The notes below the pieces were generated by a model, which saw nothing but the letters and a program-made list of their open reading frames with translations, was not told the DNA's origin and ran no database searches. Below, piece after piece: positions 23,001 to 30,212 of a stretch of DNA of 37,571 bases; within the stretch, counting starts at the first letter, position 1; every line of letters begins with the position of its first letter. The DNA is from JBQTKD01 sp052386455 (lineage in GTDB: Bacteria; Actinomycetota; Actinomycetes; Sporichthyales; Sporichthyaceae). The translations under genes and the position numbers were made by a program. The stretch lies in NCBI GenBank assembly GCA_052386455.1, contig JBQTKD010000079.1, forward strand, positions 1 to 37,571, given 5' to 3'.

Positions 23001-23044
23001 CCGCGTGTGGGGCTATCGCCCGCCCGCAATAGCCCCACACGCGG
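23001..23044. terminator. Bidirectional 16-bp hairpin between convergent genes
   Basis: CCGCGTGTGGGGCTAT (23001-23016) and ATAGCCCCACACGCGG (23029-23044) are perfectly complementary around a 12-nt loop. The hairpin starts at the base after the stop of the C-S lyase and ends 20 bases before the stop of the opposing gene. The position fits shared transcription termination. Confidence 0.75.
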
Positions 23045-23063
23045 GCAGAAGATGGGGATGGGC

Positions 23064-23692
23064 TCAGGTCAGGCGAGCGGCCAGGGTCGGTTGCCCGGGC
23101 CCCGAGAGCTCGTCGACCGCTCCGCGGCGGCCCGCGATGGCCATGAGCAGCGACTCGCCGGGGCCACGCACCTCTAAACCGCGGCCGAAGGACCAGTCCA
23201 CGTCGGAGGCGACCAGACGTAGACCGCGAGCGCGCCAGAACCCGCCGATGGGTGGGGCCAGGCGCGCAAAGCCCAGAGCGACGCGAAGCCGCTCCGCGGG
23301 GATCTCCCGAGGCCTGCCCAACGGACGCCGGATGTCCTGATGATGAATCAGGCAGTCGACCAAGCCGACCCGGCCGCCGATGCACCGGGTGATCCCGCGC
23401 GGTTCCAGATGCGCGTTCAGGACCGCCAGAACCTCGGCGGTGGCGCACCGGGAGAACTCCTCGAGGCCGATCGCATTCATCCGAGGAAAGAAAAACGCAC
23501 CGCGCACGAACCGCGCCGCAGCCCGGCGGCCCCGAGCTCCTCGTAACTGATCACGTGGGCGACGACGTCCCGAACGCGCCAGCCCGCGCAGAGCGAGGGC
23601 GCGTCCCACTCGGCGGGAGACAGGGTGGCGAGGAACGCCGCCAGATCGGCGCGCTCGGCGCGAGCCAGTTCGCGGGGCATCGGCGCGCTCAT
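23064..23692 (-). pseudogene. Maleylpyruvate isomerase family (mycothiol-dependent) protein, frameshifted
   Basis: The N-terminal frame from ATG 23692 reads MSAPMPRELARAERADLAAF and WDAPSLCAGWRVRDVVAHVI, the start of the DinB-like mycothiol-dependent maleylpyruvate isomerase family (TIGR03083 type). It then runs to a premature stop at 23477. Just before that stop, the family sequence continues in another frame with RFVRGAFFFPRMNAIGLEEF, CIGGRVGLVDCLIHHQDIRR and PLGRPREIP down to the stop at 23064. Joining the frames near 23500-23525 gives about 210 residues, the normal family length. The break is either a recent frameshift mutation or a sequencing error. GAGG upstream of ATG 23692 supports the start. 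The gene is divergent from the monooxygenase. Confidence 0.8.
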
Positions 23693-23706
23693 CACCACCA
23701 CCTCAA

Positions 23707-23750
23707 TTCACTATTGCGGATTGACTTCACTATTTCAGAACCACTACCGT
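23707..23750 (+). promoter_or_regulatory. Promoter with direct repeats for the monooxygenase operon
   Basis: TTGACT (23721-23726) and TACCGT (23745-23750) form a -35/-10 pair with an 18-bp spacer; the start point would be close to the ATG at 23757, so the message may be leaderless. TTCACTATT occurs twice, at 23707-23715 and 23726-23734, 19 bp apart (about two helical turns). The repeats flank the -35 box and are a candidate binding site for the IclR regulator encoded at the end of the cluster. Confidence 0.55.
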
Positions 23751-23756
23751 CCCGCC

Positions 23757-25292
23757 ATGGACGCCGACGTCGCGGTGATCGGGTACGGCCCCGCAGGCAT
23801 GACCGCCGCAGCTCTCCTCGGGAAGCTCGGGCACCGAGTTGTCGTGCTCGAGCGCTACCCCGGTCTCTACAACCTCCCGCGCGCCGGTGGGCTCGACGAC
23901 GAGACGGTGCGGACTCTGGACGCGCTGGGCGTCGCGCAGGGCCTGCTGCCGCGGCTGATTCGCATGCCCACGTGGGAACTTCACAACGGGGCCGGCCAGG
24001 TGCTGGCCGTGCTCGAGGTGCGCGAGCAGGGGCGCAGCGGGTGGGCGGACATGTACACCTGCTATCAGCCCGATCTCGAGGACGCGCTCGACGCGACGTG
24101 TCGCGCGCTGCCCTCCGTCGAGGTCCGGCAGGGCGTTCGCGTCGTTGCGGTACACCCCGAGGGAGCGGCCGTGCGCCTGGAGGCCCTGGGCCCCGACGGG
24201 CCGTGCGAGTTCACCGCGGCGTGGGTTCTCGCCTGCGACGGCGGCGAGAGCACCGTGCGCGGCCTGTTGGGTGTGGAGGCGGACGACGCGGGCTTCGCCG
24301 AGCCGCACCTGGTGTGCGACTTCGAACTGCGCCGGGAGATCGATCTTCCGAGGGTCCGTCAGATCTGCGACCCCGCGCAGCCACGGATCATGATCTACAT
24401 CGGCCCGCGCCACTACCGTTTCGCGTTCACGTTGCGCTCCCCCGACGAGTTCGCACTCGAGGCGACCCCGGAGAGCGTGTGGGCGAAGGTCGCACCGAGC
24501 CTCACGCCGGACGACGCCGAGCTGATCCGGATCGGCCAGTACGTCTTCCGGGCGTCGATCGCCGAACGGTGGCGCGTCGGTCGTGTTCTGTTGCTCGGCG
24601 ACGCCGCGCATCAGATGCCGCCGTTCCTCGCCCAGGGCATGTGCTCGGGAATTCGCGATGCCCAGAACCTCGCCTTCAAGCTCGACTTGGTGCTCACCGG
24701 CCGGGCGGACGCGGACCTTCTCGACAGCTACCAGAGCGAGCGCGAACCGCACGTGCGGTGGATCACCGAGAAGGCCGTCGAACGCGGGCGCGCGATCACA
24801 GCCCGCGATCCGGAACTGGCCGCCCTGCGGGACCAGCGCATGCTGGCCGCCCGAGCCGTGGACCCCGCTCCCGTCCGGGTGCAACTGCCGGGAATCGGCC
24901 CGGGCTTCCTCGCCCGCGAGTCCGGCCCCGGCCGCGGCGACCTGTCCCATCAGGGTTTCGTCGACGACGGCACCGGGCGCCGCCGGCTCGACGACGTGAT
25001 CGGTCACGGCTTTCACCTGCTCGCCACCGCACCGCCGGCAGAAGATGTGGTGGCGGAACTGCGCCGCGCCGGCGTGACGGTCGCCGTGCTCGGCGAAACC
25101 CCCGGCACACTGGCCGACTGCGACGGGACGTATCGGCGGTGGTTCGCCGAACTCGGCGTCGTGGCGGTTGCGGTCCGCCCGGACTTCTACGTCTACGGCA
25201 CCGCTTCGGACTCCACGGCGACGGACGCTCTCGCGCGCGAGTTGCTCGACGACCTGGGCTCTCGCCGCCCCGCCGCGGTCGCTTCGGGGTGA
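23757..25292 (+). CDS. FAD-dependent aromatic hydroxylase (MhpA-like, group A flavoprotein monooxygenase)
   Basis: This 511-residue protein has the three group A FAD motifs: GYGPAG (9-14), ACDGGEST (159-166) and LLLGDAAHQMPPF (278-290). Similarity in length and in the segment GMCSGIRDAQNLAFKL is closest to 3-(3-hydroxyphenyl)propionate hydroxylase-type enzymes, which ortho-hydroxylate phenolic acids with NAD(P)H and O2. A C-terminal thioredoxin-like domain (about 400-505) is present, as in that family. The substrate is not certain and no ring-cleavage dioxygenase is adjacent. The stop overlaps the transporter's GTG by 4 nt, so uptake and hydroxylation are probably coupled. Confidence 0.88.
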   Translation: MDADVAVIGYGPAGMTAAALLGKLGHRVVVLERYPGLYNLPRAGGLDDETVRTLDALGVAQGLLPRLIRMPTWELHNGAGQVLAVLEVREQGRSGWADMYTCYQPDLEDALDATCRALPSVEVRQGVRVVAVHPEGAAVRLEALGPDGPCEFTAAWVLACDGGESTVRGLLGVEADDAGFAEPHLVCDFELRREIDLPRVRQICDPAQPRIMIYIGPRHYRFAFTLRSPDEFALEATPESVWAKVAPSLTPDDAELIRIGQYVFRASIAERWRVGRVLLLGDAAHQMPPFLAQGMCSGIRDAQNLAFKLDLVLTGRADADLLDSYQSEREPHVRWITEKAVERGRAITARDPELAALRDQRMLAARAVDPAPVRVQLPGIGPGFLARESGPGRGDLSHQGFVDDGTGRRRLDDVIGHGFHLLATAPPAEDVVAELRRAGVTVAVLGETPGTLADCDGTYRRWFAELGVVAVAVRPDFYVYGTASDSTATDALARELLDDLGSRRPAAVASG

Positions 25293-26650
25293 CCGCATCC
25301 GGCGGAGCGCCCATGGGCCCGGTGTTGCGCGCCGCGTTCGTCGGCACCGTGGTCGAGTTCTACGACTTCTTCGTGTTCGCCATGGCGACGACCCTGGTGT
25401 TCGGGACCGTCTTCTTTCCCACGGTGGGCGGGGAGCGCGGCACCCTGGTGCTGGCAGTCACCTTCGCCGTGGCCGTCGTGCTGCGCCCCCTCGGCGCGGT
25501 GCTTTTCGGACACGTCGGCGACCGGCTGGGACGCAAGCGGGCGCTGGTCTACACGATGGCGCTGATGGGGGCCGCCACCTTCGCCATCGGACTGCTCCCC
25601 ACCTACGCGACCATCGGCCCCCTTGCACCGGCGCTGTTGATCGCGCTGCGCTGCCTACAGGGGCTGGCGGTCGGCGGCGAGTGGTCCGGGGCGGCTTTGC
25701 TCATCGCCGAGCACGCCCCGCCGCGGCGGCGCTCGACCTGCGGCCTCGTTCTGCAGTTGGCCCCGTTCGTCGGGTTCGCTCTGGCGGCCGCCACGTTCCT
25801 CGCAGTGTTCGCCGCGACCGGCGATCCGCGCACCAGCGAGGCGTTCCAGTCGTGGGGGTGGCGAATCCCCTTCCTCCTCAGCGTCTGCCTTCTCGCCGTC
25901 GGGCTCTACGTCCGGCGTCGCGTCGAGGAGACGCCCCTGTTCGCCGCCGCGGTGGACCGGGCCGCACAGGCCCGGGTACCCGTCCGGACGGCCTGGCGGG
26001 AGCAGCGTCGCGAGATCCTGCGCTGCTCCGGCGCGCTCGCGGCGCCGTTCGGGTTCCTCTACATCGCCGCCGTCTTCGTGGCGGGCTACGCGGGCACGAG
26101 TCCGTCGTCCGTGCCTCCGGGCGTGTTGGGGTTTTCCGACGCGGCGGTGCTTGCGAGCACCCTCGTCGCCGGGGCCGGCTTCGTCCTGGCCTGTCCACTC
26201 GCGGCGGTGGCCGCCGACCGGTACGGACGTCGCAGCGTGATTGCGGTCGGCAACGCGCTCGCGGTTCCGGCGGGGCTGGCGGCGTTTCCCGTCATGAAAC
26301 TCGGCGGGTTCGTCGCGCTGATCGTGGGCCCGGGCCTGCTCTTCGTCGTGATCGGCCTGACACTCGGTCCCGCGGCGGCGTTTGTGCCCGAACTGTTCGC
26401 GCTGCGGTACCGCTGCACCGCGACCGGCCTGGCCTACAACGGCGCCGGGATCGCCGGCGGCGCCCTGCTCGTCGTCGCAGCGCCGCGGATCCTCGACCGC
26501 GCAGGGAGTTTCGCCGTGGGCGGCGTGCTCGCGGCGCTTGCCGTGGTCAGCCTCGTTTGCCTGCGATCGCTCCCCGAAACCAGGGGCGCGGACCTCAGCA
26601 GGACTCCTGAAGCCCGCCGAGCTCGGCCGAGATCGCCCGCGCCGTCGTGA
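25289..26650 (+). CDS. MHS-family MFS transporter (metabolite:H+ symporter)
   Basis: This 453-residue protein has about twelve membrane helices. Features of the metabolite:H+ symporter (ShiA/ProP) branch are GTVVEFYDFFVFAMA at the start, the loop motif GHVGDRLGRKRALV, RCLQGLAVGGEWSGAALL, and DRYGRRSVIAVG in the second half. It likely imports an aromatic or other organic acid for the preceding hydroxylase. The GTG at 25289 overlaps the hydroxylase stop; an ATG at 25313 is an alternative. Its last 56 bp overlap, on the opposite strand, the 3' end of the IclR gene, and the C-terminal tail is short and Arg/Pro-rich. Confidence 0.9.
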   Translation: MTASGGAPMGPVLRAAFVGTVVEFYDFFVFAMATTLVFGTVFFPTVGGERGTLVLAVTFAVAVVLRPLGAVLFGHVGDRLGRKRALVYTMALMGAATFAIGLLPTYATIGPLAPALLIALRCLQGLAVGGEWSGAALLIAEHAPPRRRSTCGLVLQLAPFVGFALAAATFLAVFAATGDPRTSEAFQSWGWRIPFLLSVCLLAVGLYVRRRVEETPLFAAAVDRAAQARVPVRTAWREQRREILRCSGALAAPFGFLYIAAVFVAGYAGTSPSSVPPGVLGFSDAAVLASTLVAGAGFVLACPLAAVAADRYGRRSVIAVGNALAVPAGLAAFPVMKLGGFVALIVGPGLLFVVIGLTLGPAAAFVPELFALRYRCTATGLAYNGAGIAGGALLVVAAPRILDRAGSFAVGGVLAALAVVSLVCLRSLPETRGADLSRTPEARRARPRSPAPS

Positions 26651-27374
26651 GCAACTCGGCGGACAGCGCGCGAATCCTGGCGGGTGTGAGCTGGGAGTTG
26701 GGCAGGCCGGTGAGCACGGTCATCGGCAGCGTGGTCGTGAACACGGGCGCGGCGATCGCCGAGATGCCCGGAACCAGCGCGTTGGTGGTCACCGCCACCC
26801 CGGTGCGACGGACCTCCTCCTTGATCTCTTCGATTTCGGAGTCCCCGATGTCGTACTGGCCGCTCTTGCGTCCGGCGCGCAGCACCGGGTCGGTCAGCGC
26901 CGCAGGCAGGTATGCGAGGAAGACCCGTCCGGCGGACGTCGTCGCCAGGGGCACGGTGGTGCCGACGCGGGTGACGATCGGCATGACGTGGTCCCCGTTG
27001 ATCCAGCGCACCAGGATCGGGCCGTTCTCCCCCCACACGTGCAGCCCGCAGGTCTGCCGCGTTCTGTCGCGGAACGCACCGAGGTGCTCGGTGGCGATGC
27101 CCACCTCGTCCATGCGCCGCAGCGCCTCGGCGCCGAGCCGGCGCATCGCCGGGCCGAGGTCGTAGAGCCCGGACGTCGGCGATTGCGACACCAACCCGAC
27201 GCGGCACAGGCTGACCAGGTACCGGTGCGTCTTGCTGGGCGCCATCTCGCTGCCCGCAGCGATCTGACTGAGCGTCATTGCCCCTCCGCCCTGCTCCATC
27301 GCGAGCAGCACGGACATGGCGTTCTCGACCGACCCGATCCCCTGCCGGCCGTCGTCGGAAGCCTCGCGCGCCAC
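26595..27374 (-). CDS. IclR family transcriptional regulator
   Basis: This 259-residue protein has an N-terminal winged helix (about 15-75; MTLSQIAAGSEMAPSKTHRY as HTH) and a C-terminal IclR effector domain (from about 90). The latter includes VPLATTSAGRVFLAYLP and GISAIAAPVF. IclR proteins often control aromatic-acid catabolism; MhpR of E. coli, which controls the MhpA-type pathway, belongs to this family. Here it is convergent with the hydroxylase-transporter operon and overlaps the transporter gene by 56 bp. It could act at the TTCACTATT repeats. The GTG start gives a normal family length. Confidence 0.92.
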   Translation of the reverse strand: MAREASDDGRQGIGSVENAMSVLLAMEQGGGAMTLSQIAAGSEMAPSKTHRYLVSLCRVGLVSQSPTSGLYDLGPAMRRLGAEALRRMDEVGIATEHLGAFRDRTRQTCGLHVWGENGPILVRWINGDHVMPIVTRVGTTVPLATTSAGRVFLAYLPAALTDPVLRAGRKSGQYDIGDSEIEEIKEEVRRTGVAVTTNALVPGISAIAAPVFTTTLPMTVLTGLPNSQLTPARIRALSAELLTTARAISAELGGLQESC

Positions 27375-27425
27375 GTCCCGAGCCTAGACGCTGAACGAAA
27401 CGTTGCGCTCCTGCGTCCAAGTGGC

Positions 27426-28544
27426 ATGCGCATCGCCTCTCGCCTCGCCCTGCCCGTGATCGCCGCTGCCCTGCTCGCCGGATGCGGCACGGACACCGTC
27501 GACCAGATCTCCGCGCGAGGCGGCGGGGGCGGGGAGTCGCCCAGCCCCCAGTCGTCCGCGCCTGCCGCCGAGCAGTCGCCCGCCGGGTTCCGGTTCGTCG
27601 GCATCGACCGCGCCGCGATCGCCGTCCCGGACGCCTGGGGCACCAACAAGATCCACTGCGGGACGCCGATCGAGGACACCGTCGTCGTCGACCAGGGCGG
27701 GGTGTGCCTGGCGCTGGTGCCGCGACCGGCAGGCGTGGAGAGCGTGGACATCCGCCGCGGCAATCCCCACATCGACACTGGGTTCGACGAGGTCTTCGAG
27801 ATCGACGGCGTCCGGGCAGAGCGACAGGCCACCGTCTGCGCCGAACAGGACTTCGGCAAGAAGGTCGTCGTGTGCACGGGAGCGGTCCGCATCCCCTCGA
27901 CCGACGCCGTGTTCGAGGCGCAGTCCTCGACCGACGGGGCGAGCGTCGAGGAGATCCTCGGACGGATCCGCATGGTGTCGGGCCTCGTCGCGGTGCCCGA
28001 GCACCGGACGCGGCAGACCGAACTGCAGGAGGATTCGCAAGCGGCCTACCTGCAAGCGCTCGAGGACGCCGGACTGCAGGCGCAGATCGTCACCCGGCGG
28101 ATTTCCGGCATGGAGGGCGGGCACGTCCTCGATACGAAACCCGAGTCGGGCACGATGGTCCGCCCCGGCGAGACGGTCACGGTCACAGTCTCCGCGGCGC
28201 CGCGCAGCCCAGCCGACGAGATCTCCGTCGGCATGAACAGCTCGGGCCCCGGCCCTGACGGCGAGTACGGTCGCGGTCTCGACGACGAGGAGATCCGCGG
28301 CGGGAAGGCGGTCCTCCGCGTCCAGGTCGGCGGCCGGGTGTGGGCGTATGGCAAGGGCGAGAATCAAGAGCTGATCGGCGAGACCGAAGGCAACGCGCTC
28401 GAACCGAGCACCTGGGCGAAGGACCCGAACAAGGGCCGGTCCTGGGAGGCCGCCAAGCCGGGCACCAGCAAGGTGACGCTGATCCTGATCGTCGACGGCG
28501 AGCGCTACGAGCTCGGCACCGTGACGGTCGAGGTCTACCGGTAG
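27426..28544 (+). CDS. PASTA-domain lipoprotein
   Basis: This 372-residue protein has a lipoprotein signal peptide with lipobox LLAGC and lipidated C20. A short Gly/Ser/Pro linker (GGGGGESPSPQSS) follows, then an unassigned domain (about 50-180) with four cysteines likely in two disulphides. A single PASTA-like domain covers about 195-260 (AYLQALEDAGLQAQ, LDTKPESGTMVRPGETVTVT). A C-terminal beta-rich domain of about 100 residues ends in LGTVTVEVYR. PASTA modules bind peptidoglycan or muropeptides, so a wall-associated role is likely. No kinase domain is present, unlike PknB. The ATG at 27426 has no strong ribosome site; the divergent IclR start lies 51 bp away. Confidence 0.82.
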   Translation: MRIASRLALPVIAAALLAGCGTDTVDQISARGGGGGESPSPQSSAPAAEQSPAGFRFVGIDRAAIAVPDAWGTNKIHCGTPIEDTVVVDQGGVCLALVPRPAGVESVDIRRGNPHIDTGFDEVFEIDGVRAERQATVCAEQDFGKKVVVCTGAVRIPSTDAVFEAQSSTDGASVEEILGRIRMVSGLVAVPEHRTRQTELQEDSQAAYLQALEDAGLQAQIVTRRISGMEGGHVLDTKPESGTMVRPGETVTVTVSAAPRSPADEISVGMNSSGPGPDGEYGRGLDDEEIRGGKAVLRVQVGGRVWAYGKGENQELIGETEGNALEPSTWAKDPNKGRSWEAAKPGTSKVTLILIVDGERYELGTVTVEVYR

Positions 28545-28588
28545 GGCTGAGGGTCGAATCTGTCGGCGGCGACGGTTACCTTGGCTGT

Positions 28589-28936
28589 ATGAGCGTTCCC
28601 GCCGCCGAGCCGGCGAAGGTGCAAGCCCCGGAAGCAGATCCGGTCGCCATCCGTGCCTGCCTCACGCCCGAAGTCGCCGCCGTCTTCGACGGCGAGTGGG
28701 AGTTCGTTCTGGAACAGGCGAAGGCTTCCAAGGAGGTTGACGGCATCCGCAACCTGCTCGAGAAGTGGCGCATCTGGGCGTACACGGAACTCGTCGAGCC
28801 CGGCACCTACTTTGGCGTCCTGCAGAAGGCCGCTCATCTTCAGGCTGGCGGTCGCCCGCCCGAGGGCAGTGTGACCTGGCAAGAGCTCCGAGCGACCTTG
28901 GATGCCGAACACAGCCGCACGGATCGCGCTGGCTAG
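28589..28936 (+). CDS. DUF6247 family protein (candidate antitoxin)
   Basis: This 115-residue protein contains PVAIRACLTPEVAAVFDGEW followed by a charged helix and a Leu/Trp-rich segment (LLEKWRIWAYTE), the pattern of the actinobacterial DUF6247 family. No catalytic motif is visible. A small DUF6247-like gene three bases upstream of a RelE/ParE-like gene has the size and order of an antitoxin-toxin pair, but the antitoxin role is my inference. The ATG at 28589 starts MSVPAAEPA. No Shine-Dalgarno is visible. Confidence 0.78.
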   Translation: MSVPAAEPAKVQAPEADPVAIRACLTPEVAAVFDGEWEFVLEQAKASKEVDGIRNLLEKWRIWAYTELVEPGTYFGVLQKAAHLQAGGRPPEGSVTWQELRATLDAEHSRTDRAG

Positions 28937-28939
28937 GAC

Positions 28940-29188
28940 GTGTATCGCGTTGTCGTAGAACCCCGAGTCGGCGCGCAGATCAGAGCCCTTCCCGACGGCG
29001 CGCTGCAGGCTTGCTGGGACGTCCTGGCTGCAATCGAGCTCACTCCATGGAACGGCGAACCGCAGCACTCCAACAACCCCGAGGGCGCCGTTCGCCGCTG
29101 GCTATTCCCACACGGCGGGCAGGTCGTCTATCTCGTACTAGAGCGCCGTCGCGAGGTCCACGTGCTCGTCGTGCAGTGGGTCGGCTGA
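28940..29188 (+). CDS. RelE/ParE-like small protein (candidate toxin)
   Basis: This 82-residue protein from a GTG start begins MYRVVVEPRVGAQIRALPDG. It continues with strands typical of the RelE/ParE fold (RRWLFPHGGQVVYLVLERR, VHVLVVQWVG). RelE members are ribosome-dependent mRNA nucleases and ParE members inhibit gyrase; which applies here cannot be read. Candidate functional residues include R and K-equivalent positions in the strand loops, but no clear RelE catalytic set can be assigned. It lies 3 bp after the DUF6247 gene and ends 7 bp before the convergent prenyl synthase stop. Confidence 0.75.
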   Translation: MYRVVVEPRVGAQIRALPDGALQACWDVLAAIELTPWNGEPQHSNNPEGAVRRWLFPHGGQVVYLVLERRREVHVLVVQWVG

Positions 29189-29195
29189 CTCGAGC

Positions 29196-30200
29196 TCAGA
29201 CCGAGCGGTCGACCACCGCGTCGCAGAGGAACTCGAGGATCTCGCGAGCCGGGACGGCGGGGAGGCCGGCGAGGACGGAGCGGGCGTCGTCGGCCCAGGC
29301 GCGCACGTCGGCGCGGGAGCGCTCCATCGCCGGGTGGGCGCGGAGCAGCTCGAGGGCCTCGGCGTGCAGCGCGTCGTCGGTGAGGTCGGAGCGGAGAAGC
29401 TCCTGCAGGCGGGCGTCGGCCGGGTCGCTCGAGGCCAGGGCGTGCAGCACCGGGAGGGTCGGGACGCCCTCGCGCAGGTCGGTGCCGGGAGTCTTGCCGG
29501 ACTCGGCGGAGGTCGAGGCGACGTCGAGCAGGTCGTCGGAGAGCTGGAACGCGATGCCGATCCGCTCGCCGAAGCGGGCCAGCAGTTCGACGGTCTGTTC
29601 GTCGGCGCCGGCCAGCATGGAGCCGAACCGAGCGCAGGTGGCGATCAGCGACCCCGTCTTGTCGCTGACGACCGACATGTAGTGCTCCATCGGGTCGTCG
29701 TGCTCGCCCGGGCCGACGGTCTCCTTGATCTGCCCGGTGCAGAGCCGCTCGAAGGTGCGGGCCTGGATCCGGACGCAGTCCGGGCCGAGGTCGGCGAGCA
29801 GGTCCGAGGCCCGAGCGAACAGGAAGTCCCCGGTGAGGATCGCGATGGTGTTGCCCCAGCGGGAGTTCGCGCTCTCCGCGCCGCGGCGCATCGTAGCCTC
29901 GTCCATGACGTCGTCGTGGTACAGCGTGCCGAGGTGGGTGAGCTCGCAGACCACGGCGGACGCGGTGATCCCGGCCGCCGCCGGGTTGCCGAACTGGGCG
30001 GACAGCAGCACGAGCAGCGGCCGGAACCGCTTGCCGCCGGCCTCCATGAGGTGCTGCGAAGTCTCGGTGACGAAGGGGTACTCGCCCTTCACCGTGTCCC
30101 GCAGCATCGCCTCGACGGCGTCCATGCCTTGGCGCAGTTCCTCGGCCAACGCCGAGCCCAGCACTCCCTCGGGAGCGTCGAATCCCAGCCCGGCTGCCAC
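29196..30200 (-). CDS. Long-chain polyprenyl diphosphate synthase
   Basis: This 334-residue trans-prenyltransferase has the GGKRFRP substrate segment (55-61), the first Asp-rich motif DDVMD (96-100, after LGTLYH) and the second DDLLD (222-226, after AFQLS). Other markers are GDFLFARA and KTGSLIATCARFG. The enzyme condenses isopentenyl diphosphate onto an allylic primer. The position directly behind nuoN (12-bp gap, same strand) suggests it makes the menaquinone side chain used by the respiratory chain. Chain length cannot be given with certainty; small residues before the first motif point to a long product. The GTG start gives a normal family length. Confidence 0.93.
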   Translation of the reverse strand: MAAGLGFDAPEGVLGSALAEELRQGMDAVEAMLRDTVKGEYPFVTETSQHLMEAGGKRFRPLLVLLSAQFGNPAAAGITASAVVCELTHLGTLYHDDVMDEATMRRGAESANSRWGNTIAILTGDFLFARASDLLADLGPDCVRIQARTFERLCTGQIKETVGPGEHDDPMEHYMSVVSDKTGSLIATCARFGSMLAGADEQTVELLARFGERIGIAFQLSDDLLDVASTSAESGKTPGTDLREGVPTLPVLHALASSDPADARLQELLRSDLTDDALHAEALELLRAHPAMERSRADVRAWADDARSVLAGLPAVPAREILEFLCDAVVDRSV

Positions 30201-30212
30201 GGTCCTACCTTA

